From positions 1 to 38,710 of the forward strand of contig NZ_PJRN01000026.1 of assembly GCF_002930105.1 (NCBI RefSeq): a stretch of 38,710 nt of DNA, in the 5' to 3' direction. Of the stretch, positions 1-7,298 are shown in pieces (the stretch's first letter is position 1; every line of letters starts with the position of its first letter). The stretch comes from Billgrantia saliphila. GTDB taxonomy: Bacteria; Pseudomonadota; Gammaproteobacteria; Pseudomonadales; Halomonadaceae. The translations under genes and the position numbers were made by a program. Below the pieces are notes generated by a model. That model worked only from the letters and a program-made list of their open reading frames with translations, had not been told where the DNA came from and searched no databases.

Positions 1-829
1 TCGCCGGGTCGCTGGTCAGGCAGTTGTCGTCGATCACCACGCCGCCGCGCTCGCCCATCTCCAGGCCGCAGTCGCGGGCCAGTTCGTCGCGGGGGCGAAT
101 GCCGGCGGAGAAGACGATGATGTCGGTCTCCAGCACTTTTTCATCCTGGAACACCATGCGGTGGCGACTGGCCTCGCCGTCGATGATCTCCTGGGTGGCG
201 CGGCCGGTGAGTACCTGCACGCCCAGCGCTTCGATCTTCTCGCGCAGCAATTCGCCGCCTTCGCTGTCGACCTGCATCGGCATCAGGCGCGGCGCGAATT
301 CCACCACGGCGGTGTCGAGGTTGAGCCCGCGCAGGGCGTTGGCGGCTTCCAGGCCGAGCAGGCCGCCGCCCACCACCACGCCGGTGGTGGCGGTCTCGGC
401 GGCTTCGCGGATGGCGTCGAGGTCCTCCAGGGTGCGGTAGACCAGGCAGCCTTCGCGCTCGTTGCCGGGAATCGGCGGCACGAAGGGGTAGGAGCCGGTG
501 GCCAGCACCAGGCGGTCGTAGGCGTAGCGGCCCTGTGACGTGACGACTTCACTCTTGTCGCGATCGATCTCGGTGACCGCTTCATGCAGGCGCAGTTCGA
601 TGCCGTGCTCGGCGTAGTAGTCGGCGGTGGAGAGCGCCAGCGAGGCGGCGTCGCGGCCACTGAAGTATTCGGAGAGGTGCACGCGGTCGTAGGCCAGGTG
701 GCGCTCCTCGCCGAACACGGTGACGGCGTAGCGCTCGGTGGCGCCCTGTTCGACCAGCTGCTCGACCAGGTGGTGGCCGACCATGCCGTTGCCGATGACG
801 ATCAGTTGCGGTTTCGCGGGTGTGTTCAT
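1..829 (-). CDS. nirB: Nitrite reductase [NAD(P)H] large subunit, N-terminal part (runs off window)
   Basis: The reading frame opens at an ATG (829) and stays open to the window edge, about 276 codons. It begins MNTPAKPQLIVIGNGMVGHH, an FAD-binding GxGxxG Rossmann motif, and has a second nucleotide-binding motif (VVVGGGLLGLEAANAL) near residue 150. This is the FAD/NAD(P)H half of NirB, which passes electrons to a sirohaem/[4Fe-4S] centre that reduces nitrite to ammonium in the cytoplasm; that half lies outside the window. The start overlaps the stop of the preceding reductase gene (ATGA), so translation is probably coupled. It resembles the upstream NasC-like gene, as expected since both carry the same type of reductase module. 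NirD would be expected next. The assignment is firm; the rest of the protein is unseen. Confidence 0.93.
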   Translation of the reverse strand, partial: MNTPAKPQLIVIGNGMVGHHLVEQLVEQGATERYAVTVFGEERHLAYDRVHLSEYFSGRDAASLALSTADYYAEHGIELRLHEAVTEIDRDKSEVVTSQGRYAYDRLVLATGSYPFVPPIPGNEREGCLVYRTLEDLDAIREAAETATTGVVVGGGLLGLEAANALRGLNLDTAVVEFAPRLMPMQVDSEGGELLREKIEALGVQVLTGRATQEIIDGEASRHRMVFQDEKVLETDIIVFSAGIRPRDELARDCGLEMGERGGVVIDDNCLTSDPA

Positions 830-2145
830 GCGGCCTCCTTCGCGGGGCGTTGCGGTGATTCGTTCAGGGCGTCGTCGAGTAGGAGTTGGGCGTCGGAGGC
901 GCCGAGCAGCAGGGCCGAGCGGCAGGGGGTCAGGTCGCGACCTGCCAGGGCCTGCTCGAAATACCAAGGGCCGGAGGCGGTGTCGCCGTAGAGCACGGCG
1001 CCTTCCAGGCGGCCGTCGCGCAGCAGCAGGCGGCGGTAGTCGCCCTGCTGGGGGTCGCGATAGCTGAGCACTTCATGGCCGCCGGGTTCGGGGTCGGTGG
1101 GGCCGAAGGCGTAGAGCGAGATGCCGCTCACCTTGAGCTTGGTGGCGGTCGGCTGCTCGACGTAGCCCTGGGCGGGCTCGGCATCGGCGTGGTCATGGTC
1201 GAGACAGAGCCGGTCGGCCAGGACGTCGACCTGATGCCAGATCGGTTCGACCAGGCCGTAGGTCCGGTCTTCGAACTCGCAGCACTCGCCCAGGGCGTGG
1301 ATCGCCGGGTCGGAGGTGGTCAGCCACACGTCGACGACGATGCCGCGGTTGACGCTTAGCCCGGCCACGCGGCCCAGTTCGACATTGGGCACGATGCCAA
1401 TGGCGAGGACGACGCAGTCGGCGGCAAGGCGCGTGCCGTCGGCCAGGTGTACGGCGCAAACGTGGCCGCGGGCATCGGCTTCCAGGCGTTCCACCTGGGC
1501 GCCGGTGTGGATGTCGAGCCCGCGGTGGCGCAGCTCGTTTTCGAGCAGGCGCGCGGCGGTGAGGTCGAGCTGGCGGTTCATCAGGCGCTCGGCGCGCTGC
1601 AGCAGGCTCACCTGCATGCCGCGTTTACGCAGGCCTTCGGCGGCTTCCAGGCCGAGCAGGCCGCCGCCGATCACCACGGCATTGCCGCCTTGTTCGGCGG
1701 CACTCGCCAGTGCCTCGGCGTCGTTCAGGTCGCGGAAGACGTGAACGCCAGGCAGGTCCAGCCCCGGTACCGGCGGGCGGGCCGGGTTGGAGCCGGTGGC
1801 CAGTACCAGGTGGTCGTAGCCGAGTTCACGACCGGTGTCGGTGGTCAGGCGGCGCGCGGTACGATCGATCGTCTCCACCCGCTCGCCCAGCACCAGCTCG
1901 ATGCCCTGTTCGGCGTACCACTCGGCATTGCGCAGGGTCAGGGCCTCTCGCTCCATCTCGCCAGCGAGAAGCGGCGAGAGCAGGATGCGGTTGTAGGCCG
2001 GTGCCGCTTCGGCGCCGATCACGGTGATATGCGAGGGGCGCTCAGCACGGGCAAGCAGCGCCTCGACCAGCCGGTGGCCGGCCATGCCGTTGCCGACGAT
2101 GACCAGATGCTCGGTCGTCGCGGTGGTGCTCTGTTGATGGGGCAT
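826..2145 (-). CDS. nasC: NAD(P)H/FAD reductase subunit of assimilatory nitrate reductase (NasC-like)
   Basis: The 439-residue protein has an N-terminal FAD motif (IVGNGMAGHR, residues ~16-25), a central NAD(P)H motif (VVIGGGLLGLEAAEGL, ~155-170) and a C-terminal domain like that of rubredoxin reductase and NirB. It carries no BFD-type iron-sulphur domain; that module is instead at the C-terminus of NasA here. The likely role is to move electrons from NAD(P)H to NasA in the cytoplasm. The start is supported by GGAGGT about 9 nt upstream. It is cotranscribed with nirB through a 4-nt overlap and has a structured leader with terminator upstream (2200-2308). Such proteins are often annotated only as a generic FAD-dependent oxidoreductase; the electron-transfer role is inferred from context and family. 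Confidence 0.82.
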   Translation of the reverse strand: MPHQQSTTATTEHLVIVGNGMAGHRLVEALLARAERPSHITVIGAEAAPAYNRILLSPLLAGEMEREALTLRNAEWYAEQGIELVLGERVETIDRTARRLTTDTGRELGYDHLVLATGSNPARPPVPGLDLPGVHVFRDLNDAEALASAAEQGGNAVVIGGGLLGLEAAEGLRKRGMQVSLLQRAERLMNRQLDLTAARLLENELRHRGLDIHTGAQVERLEADARGHVCAVHLADGTRLAADCVVLAIGIVPNVELGRVAGLSVNRGIVVDVWLTTSDPAIHALGECCEFEDRTYGLVEPIWHQVDVLADRLCLDHDHADAEPAQGYVEQPTATKLKVSGISLYAFGPTDPEPGGHEVLSYRDPQQGDYRRLLLRDGRLEGAVLYGDTASGPWYFEQALAGRDLTPCRSALLLGASDAQLLLDDALNESPQRPAKEAA

Positions 2146-2199
2146 CTGCCGATACCTCCTTTCGATGCGCTTGTCTTGATGGCTGGGCCATAACGCAAT

Positions 2200-2308
2200 G
2201 ACGCCTCGGCGCGGGCCCGCTCGATCGGATCGAGACAGGGGGCGCGGAGACGTCGTTGTCGTGTTTGTCAGGCTTCGTCTGTAGAGACGGGCGATCGCCG
2301 TTGATCGC
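2200..2308 (-). promoter_or_regulatory. NasT/ANTAR-type antitermination leader of nasC-nirB
   Basis: Reading the minus strand, hairpin P1 is GCGATC-AACGGC-GATCGC (2308-2291), with a six-base loop having A1 and G4. P2 is GAC-AACGAC-GTC (2260-2249), again an A1/G4 hexaloop. P2 shares bases with the 5' arm of a long hairpin, GACGTCTCCGCGC (2254-2242) paired with GCGCCGAGGCGTC (2212-2200): 12 of 13 positions pair, counting one G-U. Paired A1/G4 hexaloops next to a terminator are the known target of ANTAR antiterminators such as NasR/NasT. P2 and the terminator cannot coexist. The base run after the terminator is only weakly T-rich. A small extra hairpin (CGTCT/AGACG) sits in the 30-nt linker. Confidence 0.72.
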
Positions 2309-2324
2309 TATTTACCCAGTCGGT

Positions 2325-2340
2325 TTCAAGAACCCGGCCA
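2325..2340 (-). promoter_or_regulatory. Candidate sigma-54 promoter of nasC-nirB
   Basis: The minus strand reads TGGCCGG-GTTC-TTGAA against consensus TGGCACG-N4-TTGCW. The -24 GG is present, but the -12 element has GA in place of GC, so this is the weakest of the sigma-54 matches here. Its position supports it: the predicted start (~2314) lies just before hairpin P1, and tandem NtrC-like sites lie ~90-137 bp upstream, as in the nasA and fnt units. Confidence 0.5.
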
Positions 2341-2399
2341 GAATGCCGGAAGGCCATTAATTTGCTTTCACGTACAGTAGGTTGGCGCCGGGGCATGGC

Positions 2400-2427
2400 G
2401 TCGGCCGGGCTTCACGCGCCGGCCGAC
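2400..2427 (-). terminator. GC-rich hairpin after nasS
   Basis: GTCGGCCGG and CCGGCCGAC form a perfect 9-bp stem around a 10-nt loop, 9 nt beyond the nasS stop. No T-tract follows on the minus strand, so it may end or stabilise the nasTS transcript but is not a textbook intrinsic terminator. Confidence 0.4.
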
Positions 2428-2429
2428 CT

Positions 2430-2477
2430 TGCACATCACTGGTGCGTCGCGGCATCGAAATGCACAGGGCTGTAGCA
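2430..2477 (-). promoter_or_regulatory. Tandem NtrC-like binding sites upstream of nasC
   Basis: Two sites match TGCACC-N5-GGTGCA: TGCACA-TCACT-GGTGCG at 2430-2446 (10 of 12) and TGCACA-GGGCT-GTAGCA at 2461-2477 (9 of 12). They are 31 bp apart, three helical turns, and lie across the 3' end of nasS. Their distance from the candidate sigma-54 promoter suits an enhancer. Confidence 0.6.
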
Positions 2478-3473
2478 CGTCGTCAGCAGAGCGGGATCGA
2501 AGCGTCCCCCCTGCTGTTCCAGGTGCTGGACGATGGGCGAGGCGAAATGCAGGGCAGCCTGCGGGGTGGGGCGCAGCATGTTCGCGCCAAAGAAGCGCTG
2601 GTGGATCGGCGCGCTGTCCGCCACCAACGTTTCCAGGTGGCGCACCGAGCGGTCGAGGTAGGGCGGCAGCGCCAGCCAGTCGCGGGCCTGCCGCAGGTGG
2701 TCGGGCGAAGCCGAAAGCCACACGCTGGCGTCGCGCAGGGCACGCAGCAGCGCCGCCAGCGTGGCCGGGTAGCGCTGCGCCCAGGAGCGCGTCACGCCCA
2801 GCACCTTCTCGGGGTGGTCGGGCCACAGTTGGGCGCCGGTGGCCACCAGCCGGCCGATGCCGCAGTGGCGGGCCAGGGTGCCCCAGGGCTCGCCGGCGCA
2901 GAAGCCGTCGATCTGCCCGTCGCGCAGGGCTTCCACCATGCGCGGCGGGGGCAGGGCGACCAGCTCCACGTCGCGGCTCTGTGAGATGTCGCCGAGGGCC
3001 AGCCACTCGTTGAGCTGATAGTGCTGGCACGAATAGGGATAGACCATGGCCAGGCGCGGGCGTATGGCGGGGCGTTGGTGGCGCAGCCAGTCACCCAGGG
3101 CCAGAGCGCTGGAGGCGGGGTCCTCGCTCAAAGCCGCGCCGCTCTCTTGGCTCAGGGCATCGGAGAGAGTGATGGTATTGCCGTTGCAGCCGAGCAGCAG
3201 CGGGGCGAGGGTCTCGCAGGGCGCGCGGCCCAGCCCCAGGCTCATCGCCAGCGGCATGGGTGCGAGCATCTGGGCGCCGTCGAGCAGGCCGGCGGCGACC
3301 TTGTCGCGCACGGTCGCCCAGGCGTTCTCCCGCGACAGGCTGACGTCGAGCCCCTGGGCGGCAAAGCAGCCCCGCTCGCGGGCGACGATCAGCAGAACGG
3401 CATCCAGCAGGGGCACGAAGCCGAGGGTGAGTCGTTCGAGCTCCGGTGCGGTCGAGTCGATATGGACGGTCAT
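2436..3473 (-). CDS. nasS: Nitrate/nitrite sensor protein NasS
   Basis: The 345-residue protein belongs to the NrtA/CmpA family of nitrate-binding proteins but has no signal peptide or lipobox; it begins MTVHIDSTAPELERLTLGFV, so it should be cytoplasmic. That and its 4-nt overlap with nasT identify it as NasS, which holds NasT in an inactive complex until nitrate or nitrite binds. The motif LTLGFVPLLDAVLLIVARERG (residues ~15-35) is the usual start of the family's ligand-binding fold. It is the second gene of the nasTS unit. NtrC-like sites for the next operon overlap its last codons. An ABC-transporter binding protein is unlikely because no permease or ATPase gene is near. Confidence 0.9.
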   Translation of the reverse strand: MTVHIDSTAPELERLTLGFVPLLDAVLLIVARERGCFAAQGLDVSLSRENAWATVRDKVAAGLLDGAQMLAPMPLAMSLGLGRAPCETLAPLLLGCNGNTITLSDALSQESGAALSEDPASSALALGDWLRHQRPAIRPRLAMVYPYSCQHYQLNEWLALGDISQSRDVELVALPPPRMVEALRDGQIDGFCAGEPWGTLARHCGIGRLVATGAQLWPDHPEKVLGVTRSWAQRYPATLAALLRALRDASVWLSASPDHLRQARDWLALPPYLDRSVRHLETLVADSAPIHQRFFGANMLRPTPQAALHFASPIVQHLEQQGGRFDPALLTTCYSPVHFDAATHQ

Positions 3474-4102
3474 GAGCGGGCCCCCCGTTCGTCGGACGTT
3501 CGCCCTTGGGGCGATGGCAGGTTCAGGCGTTCGAGAATGTCGATGACGCTGTCGGCAACGGTGCCGATGCGCTGGCCGCGGTCCATGGCCAGCTTGCGCA
3601 GCATGCGGTAGGCCTGCTCCTCGTCGCAGTTCTGGTGCTTCATCAGCAGGCCCTTGGCGCGTTCGATGTTCTTGCGTTCGGCCAGCTGGCTGCGGGCCTT
3701 GTCCAGCTCCCGGCGCATGCTCTGGAAGGCATCGAAGCGGGCGATGGCTACCTCGATGATCGACTCGACCCGGCCGGGCACCAGGCCGTCGACCACATAG
3801 GCACTGACGCCGGCCTTGAGCGCCGCCTGCAGGGTGTCGGAGTCATGCTGGCCGGCGAAGAACACCACCGGGCGCGGGTTCTCGCGGCTGAGCAGGGCCA
3901 TGCTCTCGAGGGTGTCGCGGTCGGGGCTCTCCATGTCGATGATCACCACGTCGGGCTGGTGACGCTCGACCATCTGGTTGAGGCTGGATGGGCTCGACAG
4001 GCGGCAGATGACGCAGTGACCCTCCGCCACCAGCGCTTCCTCGACCATGGCGGCGCGCACCATCTCGTCGTCGACCAGCAGAATGTTCAAGGGTGATGGC
4101 AT
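3470..4102 (-). CDS. nasT: ANTAR-domain nitrate-responsive antiterminator NasT
   Basis: The 210-residue protein has a receiver-like domain (residues ~5-120; LLVDDEMV near the start and VVIIDMES in the middle), a coiled linker (~125-145), and a C-terminal ANTAR domain (~148-195) with the typical ERAKGLLMKHQNCDEEQAYR. ANTAR domains bind paired hexaloop hairpins in mRNA leaders and prevent termination. Its partner NasS follows with ATGA overlap. Three leaders with fitting hairpins occur in this window (nasC, nasA and fnt), which makes them its likely targets. The start at 4102 has only a weak ribosome site (GAG ~10 nt upstream). A divergent sigma-54-like promoter lies at 4155-4170. Confidence 0.92.
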   Translation of the reverse strand: MPSPLNILLVDDEMVRAAMVEEALVAEGHCVICRLSSPSSLNQMVERHQPDVVIIDMESPDRDTLESMALLSRENPRPVVFFAGQHDSDTLQAALKAGVSAYVVDGLVPGRVESIIEVAIARFDAFQSMRRELDKARSQLAERKNIERAKGLLMKHQNCDEEQAYRMLRKLAMDRGQRIGTVADSVIDILERLNLPSPQGRTSDERGARS

Positions 4103-4154
4103 GTCGTTATCGCTCGTCTATCGTTGGCGTGCAGGGACGTCATGTCCATTGCCT

Positions 4155-4170
4155 TGCAAGAAGCATTCCA
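4155..4170 (-). promoter_or_regulatory. Sigma-54-type promoter of nasTS
   Basis: The minus strand reads TGGAATG-CTTC-TTGCA: the -12 half is perfect, the -24 GG is present, and the GG-to-GC spacing is the standard 12. The predicted start is near 4145, leaving a leader of ~43 nt with no antitermination structure. The shared NtrC-like sites at 4213-4260 could serve this promoter and nasA. Confidence 0.6.
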
Positions 4171-4212
4171 TACGTCAATTGACGCGATTCGGCGCCCGTC
4201 GATACGAGGCGT

Positions 4213-4260
4213 GGCACCAGCCTGGTGCAAGCCGCGGTCATCCCGCTGAGGCATGGTGCG
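4213..4260. promoter_or_regulatory. Tandem NtrC-like sites between nasT and nasA
   Basis: GGCACC-AGCCT-GGTGCA (4213-4229) matches the NtrC consensus at 11 of 12 positions. A second site at 4244-4260 keeps only the right half (GGTGCG). The two are 31 bp apart. They sit between two divergent sigma-54 promoters, ~80-126 bp upstream of that of nasA. Confidence 0.68.
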
Positions 4261-4338
4261 GCGCGTTCGCGTGCGGGGAAGGGCCGGCTGGCACAAGCCA
4301 GGGCCAGGTAGCTGATAAAACGCGGGATATTGACGGGC

Positions 4339-4354
4339 TGGCACGTCGCCTGCT
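4339..4354 (+). promoter_or_regulatory. Sigma-54 promoter of nasA-cobA
   Basis: TGGCACG-TCGC-CTGCT has a perfect -24 element and four of five bases of the -12 element TTGCW, with correct GG-to-GC spacing of 12. The predicted start is ~4365, just before the leader hairpins. Confidence 0.8.
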
Positions 4355-4377
4355 TGATGCGAGTCAAACGATGAAGA

Positions 4378-4465
4378 GGGGCGCCAGGGCGGCGCCCCGA
4401 GCGGCAACGACGCCCGCCGATTCGCCACCCTTCGTGGGCGGCCGTCGGCGGGCGTCGTCGTTTCG
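4378..4465 (+). promoter_or_regulatory. NasT/ANTAR-type antitermination leader of nasA
   Basis: P1 is GGGGCGCC-AGGGC-GGCGCCCC (4378-4398); as I pair it the loop is five bases, with A first and G fourth. P2 is GGC-AACGAC-GCC (4403-4414), an A1/G4 hexaloop identical in loop sequence to P2 of the nasC leader. P2 overlaps the 5' arm of a perfect 14-bp hairpin (4407-4420 with 4445-4458), followed by CGTTTCG. P2 and this terminator-like stem exclude each other, the arrangement expected of NasT-controlled antitermination. The T-tract is short, so termination strength is uncertain. Confidence 0.75.
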
Positions 4466-4487
4466 ATAGGCCAGACAGGAGATCGAC

Positions 4488-7298
4488 ATGCGCGAGGCCC
4501 GAACCACCTGCCCCTACTGCGGCGTTGGCTGTGGCGTGCTGGCCTGCGTCGAGGGCGAGCGGATCGCCGACGTACAAGGTGACCCGGCGCACCCGGCCAA
4601 CTTCGGTCGGCTGTGCGTCAAGGGCTCGGCCCTGCACGAAACGCTGGGCCACCATGGCCGTTTGACCCGGCCGCGGGTTGATGGCGTTGAGGTCGACTGG
4701 GACACGGCGCTTGCCGCCGTGGCCGAGCGGCTCACGGCGGTTCAGGCCGCCCGCGGCTCGCAGGCGCTGGCGGCCTACCTCTCGGGGCAGTTGCTCACCG
4801 AGGACTATTACGTCGCCAACAAGCTGTTCAAGGGTTTTCTCGGCACCTCGCACCTGGATACCAATTCGCGGCTGTGCATGGCCTCGGCGGTGGCGGCCCA
4901 CAAGCGCGCCTTCGGCGCCGACGCCGTGCCGTGCTGCTACGAGGACCTGGAAGAGGCCGAACTGGTGGTGCTGGTGGGGTCGAATCTGGCCTGGAACCAC
5001 CCGGTGCTGTTCCAGCGGCTCAAGGTGGCCAAGCAGCGCAACCCGCTGATGCGGGTGGTGGTGATCGACCCACGGGTCACCGACACCTGCGAGATCGCCG
5101 ACCTCTACCTGGGGCTGGCTCCCGGCAGCGATGCCCGCCTGTTCACCGGGTTGCTGGCGTGGATGGCCGAGCGTAACAAGCTCGACCGGGTCTATCTGGA
5201 AGCCCATACCCAAGGCTTTGACGAGGCGCTGGCCGCAGCGAACGAGCAGGATGCCAGCGTGGAGGCCATCGCGGCGGACTGCGACGTCGATTCCGAGCGC
5301 CTGGAAACCTTCTTCTACTGGTTCGCCAGCCACCTGCATGTGGTCACGCTCTTCTCCCAGGGGGTAAACCAATCCACGAGCGGTACCGACAAGGGCAACG
5401 CCATCATCAATTGCCACCTGGCGGGCGGCAAGATCGGCCTGCCTGGGGCCGGGCCGTTCTCGATCACTGGCCAGCCCAACGCCATGGGCGGGCGCGAGGT
5501 GGGCGGGCTGGCCAACCAGCTCGCCGCGCACATGGACTACGACACCCCCGGCGCGCGCGACCGGGTCACGCGCTTCTGGACCACCGAGCGGCGGGTGCCG
5601 TCGCTGCCCGACGGGCCCGGCCACAAGGCGGTGGACCTGTTCGCGGCGATCGAGCGCGGCGAGGTGCAGGCGCTGTGGATCATGGCCACCAACCCGGCCG
5701 TCAGCCTGCCGCGGGCCGACCGGGTGCGCGCGGCGCTGGCGAAGTGCCCGCTGGTGATCGTCTCCGAGTGCATGGCAGACGCCGACCTGTTGGACTACGC
5801 CGACATCGTGCTGCCGGCGTCGAGCTGGTCGGAAAAGGACGGCACCGTGACCAACTCCGAGCGGCGCATCTCGCGCCAGCGCGGCATCCTGCCGCCGCCG
5901 GGGGAGGCCAGGCACGACTGGTGGATCATGTGCGAAGTGGCCAAGCGGCTGGGCTTTGGCGAGGCCTTCGACTATGCCCACCCGAGCGAGATCTTCGACG
6001 AGCACGCCCGGCTCTCCGGCTTCGAGAACGATGAGGGGCCGGGAAGGAGCCGGCGGTTGTTCGACATCTCGGGCCTGGCCGGGCTCGACCGCACCGCCTA
6101 CGACGCCCTGGCACCGATCCAGTGGCCGGTCAATGCCGACGCCCCGCACGGCACCGCCCGGTTGTTCATCGACGGTCGTTTCGCCACGCCCGACGGCCGC
6201 GCCCGCCTGTTGCCGGTGCGCCCGCGCCCGCCCGCACAGAAACTGGACGCCGCCCGGCCGCTGCGGCTCAACACCGGGCGCATCCGCGACCAGTGGCACA
6301 CCATGACCCGTACCGGCCGCGCGCCGCGGCTGATGAACCATCGCGCCGAGCCGTTCATCGAGATCGCCCCGGAGGATGCCGCCGCGCTGGGGGTGAAGGA
6401 GCACGCGCTGGCGCGCCTGCACGGCGCCGGCGGCGATTACATCGGCCGCGTGCGGGTGTCTCGCGGGCAACGACGCGGCGAGGTGTTCGTGCCAATGCAC
6501 TGGAGCGGTCACTTCAGCGGGGCGGCGCGCATGGGCGAGCTGATCGAGGCGCACGTCGATCCCGTTTCCGGCCAGCCGGAATCCAAGCACGGCGCGGTGG
6601 CTTTGGAGCCCCTCGCGGTGGGCTGGGAGGCGACGCTGCTGGTGGCCGACGAGCTGGGCGCGTCGGAGGCCGCCTGGTGCGACGCCAGCCGCTACTGGGC
6701 ACGCATTCCTCTGGGCGGCTGCCAACGCTGGCAGCTGGCCGGCGGCGAGCCGGGAAGCGCCTGCGGCGATGTTGAGAGCGCCGGCGGCGGGGTTGGGAGC
6801 GCCTGCGGCGGGGTTGAAAAAACCTCGCACGATTGGCTCGCCTGGCTGGAGGCCCGGCTGCCCGTGGCACCGACGCTGTGGTGCACCGATCCCTCGAGCG
6901 GACGCCTGCGCGCCGCGGGGGTCGATGATGCCGGGCGCCTGCGCTGGTGGTTGATGGCGGGCCCGCCCATGGAGCTGCCTAACCTGGCCTGGCTCGATGC
7001 CCGCTTCGCAGAGGCCACGGCGGGGCGGGCGCTCACCACGTCGCATCGCCGCCGCCTGCTGGCCGGCTGCGACGACGGTGCCGCCAACCAGGGCCCGGTG
7101 GTCTGCAGCTGCCACCAGGTGGGTCAACGCGCTATCCTAGGGGCCATCCGTGAAGGCGATGACAGCGTCGAGGCGCTGGGCGCCAGGCTGGCCTGCGGCA
7201 CCCAGTGCGGAAGCTGCATACCCGAGCTGAAATCGCTTATCGAAGAGGAGAAGGCCCATGCGAGCGCTGAGCCAACTGAAGACACTGTTGTCGCCTGA
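4488..7298 (+). CDS. nasA: Assimilatory nitrate reductase, molybdopterin catalytic subunit
   Basis: The 936-residue enzyme reduces nitrate to nitrite in the cytoplasm. The N-terminal [4Fe-4S] ligands are C8, C11, C15 and C43. The molybdenum-ligand cysteine is C130 in SRLCMASAV. The molybdopterin domains run to ~690, with the C-terminal guanine-dinucleotide-binding part containing LNTGRIRDQWHTMTRTGR. There is no Tat signal, as expected for a cytoplasmic enzyme. At the C-terminus is a BFD-type [2Fe-2S] domain (C873, C875, C907, C910), which probably accepts electrons from the NasC-like reductase. A glycine/serine-rich linker of three 7-residue repeats lies at 756-776. The start has AGGAG about 6 nt upstream. 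The 3' end overlaps cobA by 41 nt. Confidence 0.96.
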   Translation: MREARTTCPYCGVGCGVLACVEGERIADVQGDPAHPANFGRLCVKGSALHETLGHHGRLTRPRVDGVEVDWDTALAAVAERLTAVQAARGSQALAAYLSGQLLTEDYYVANKLFKGFLGTSHLDTNSRLCMASAVAAHKRAFGADAVPCCYEDLEEAELVVLVGSNLAWNHPVLFQRLKVAKQRNPLMRVVVIDPRVTDTCEIADLYLGLAPGSDARLFTGLLAWMAERNKLDRVYLEAHTQGFDEALAAANEQDASVEAIAADCDVDSERLETFFYWFASHLHVVTLFSQGVNQSTSGTDKGNAIINCHLAGGKIGLPGAGPFSITGQPNAMGGREVGGLANQLAAHMDYDTPGARDRVTRFWTTERRVPSLPDGPGHKAVDLFAAIERGEVQALWIMATNPAVSLPRADRVRAALAKCPLVIVSECMADADLLDYADIVLPASSWSEKDGTVTNSERRISRQRGILPPPGEARHDWWIMCEVAKRLGFGEAFDYAHPSEIFDEHARLSGFENDEGPGRSRRLFDISGLAGLDRTAYDALAPIQWPVNADAPHGTARLFIDGRFATPDGRARLLPVRPRPPAQKLDAARPLRLNTGRIRDQWHTMTRTGRAPRLMNHRAEPFIEIAPEDAAALGVKEHALARLHGAGGDYIGRVRVSRGQRRGEVFVPMHWSGHFSGAARMGELIEAHVDPVSGQPESKHGAVALEPLAVGWEATLLVADELGASEAAWCDASRYWARIPLGGCQRWQLAGGEPGSACGDVESAGGGVGSACGGVEKTSHDWLAWLEARLPVAPTLWCTDPSSGRLRAAGVDDAGRLRWWLMAGPPMELPNLAWLDARFAEATAGRALTTSHRRRLLAGCDDGAANQGPVVCSCHQVGQRAILGAIREGDDSVEALGARLACGTQCGSCIPELKSLIEEEKAHASAEPTEDTVVA
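6753..6815 (+). repeat. Three 21-bp in-frame repeats within nasA
   Basis: Three imperfect 21-bp units (6753-6773, 6774-6794, 6795-6815) encode GSACGDV, ESAGGGV and GSACGGV. They form a flexible linker between the molybdopterin part of NasA and its C-terminal [2Fe-2S] domain. Because the unit is a multiple of three, copy number can vary without breaking the frame. Confidence 0.85.

Noticed and set aside
4140..7127. A 995-codon open frame on the minus strand opposite nasA
   Set aside because: It mirrors the codons of nasA in high-GC DNA; its translation is low-complexity (Ala, Gly, His, Arg-rich) without any domain, while nasA has all catalytic residues.
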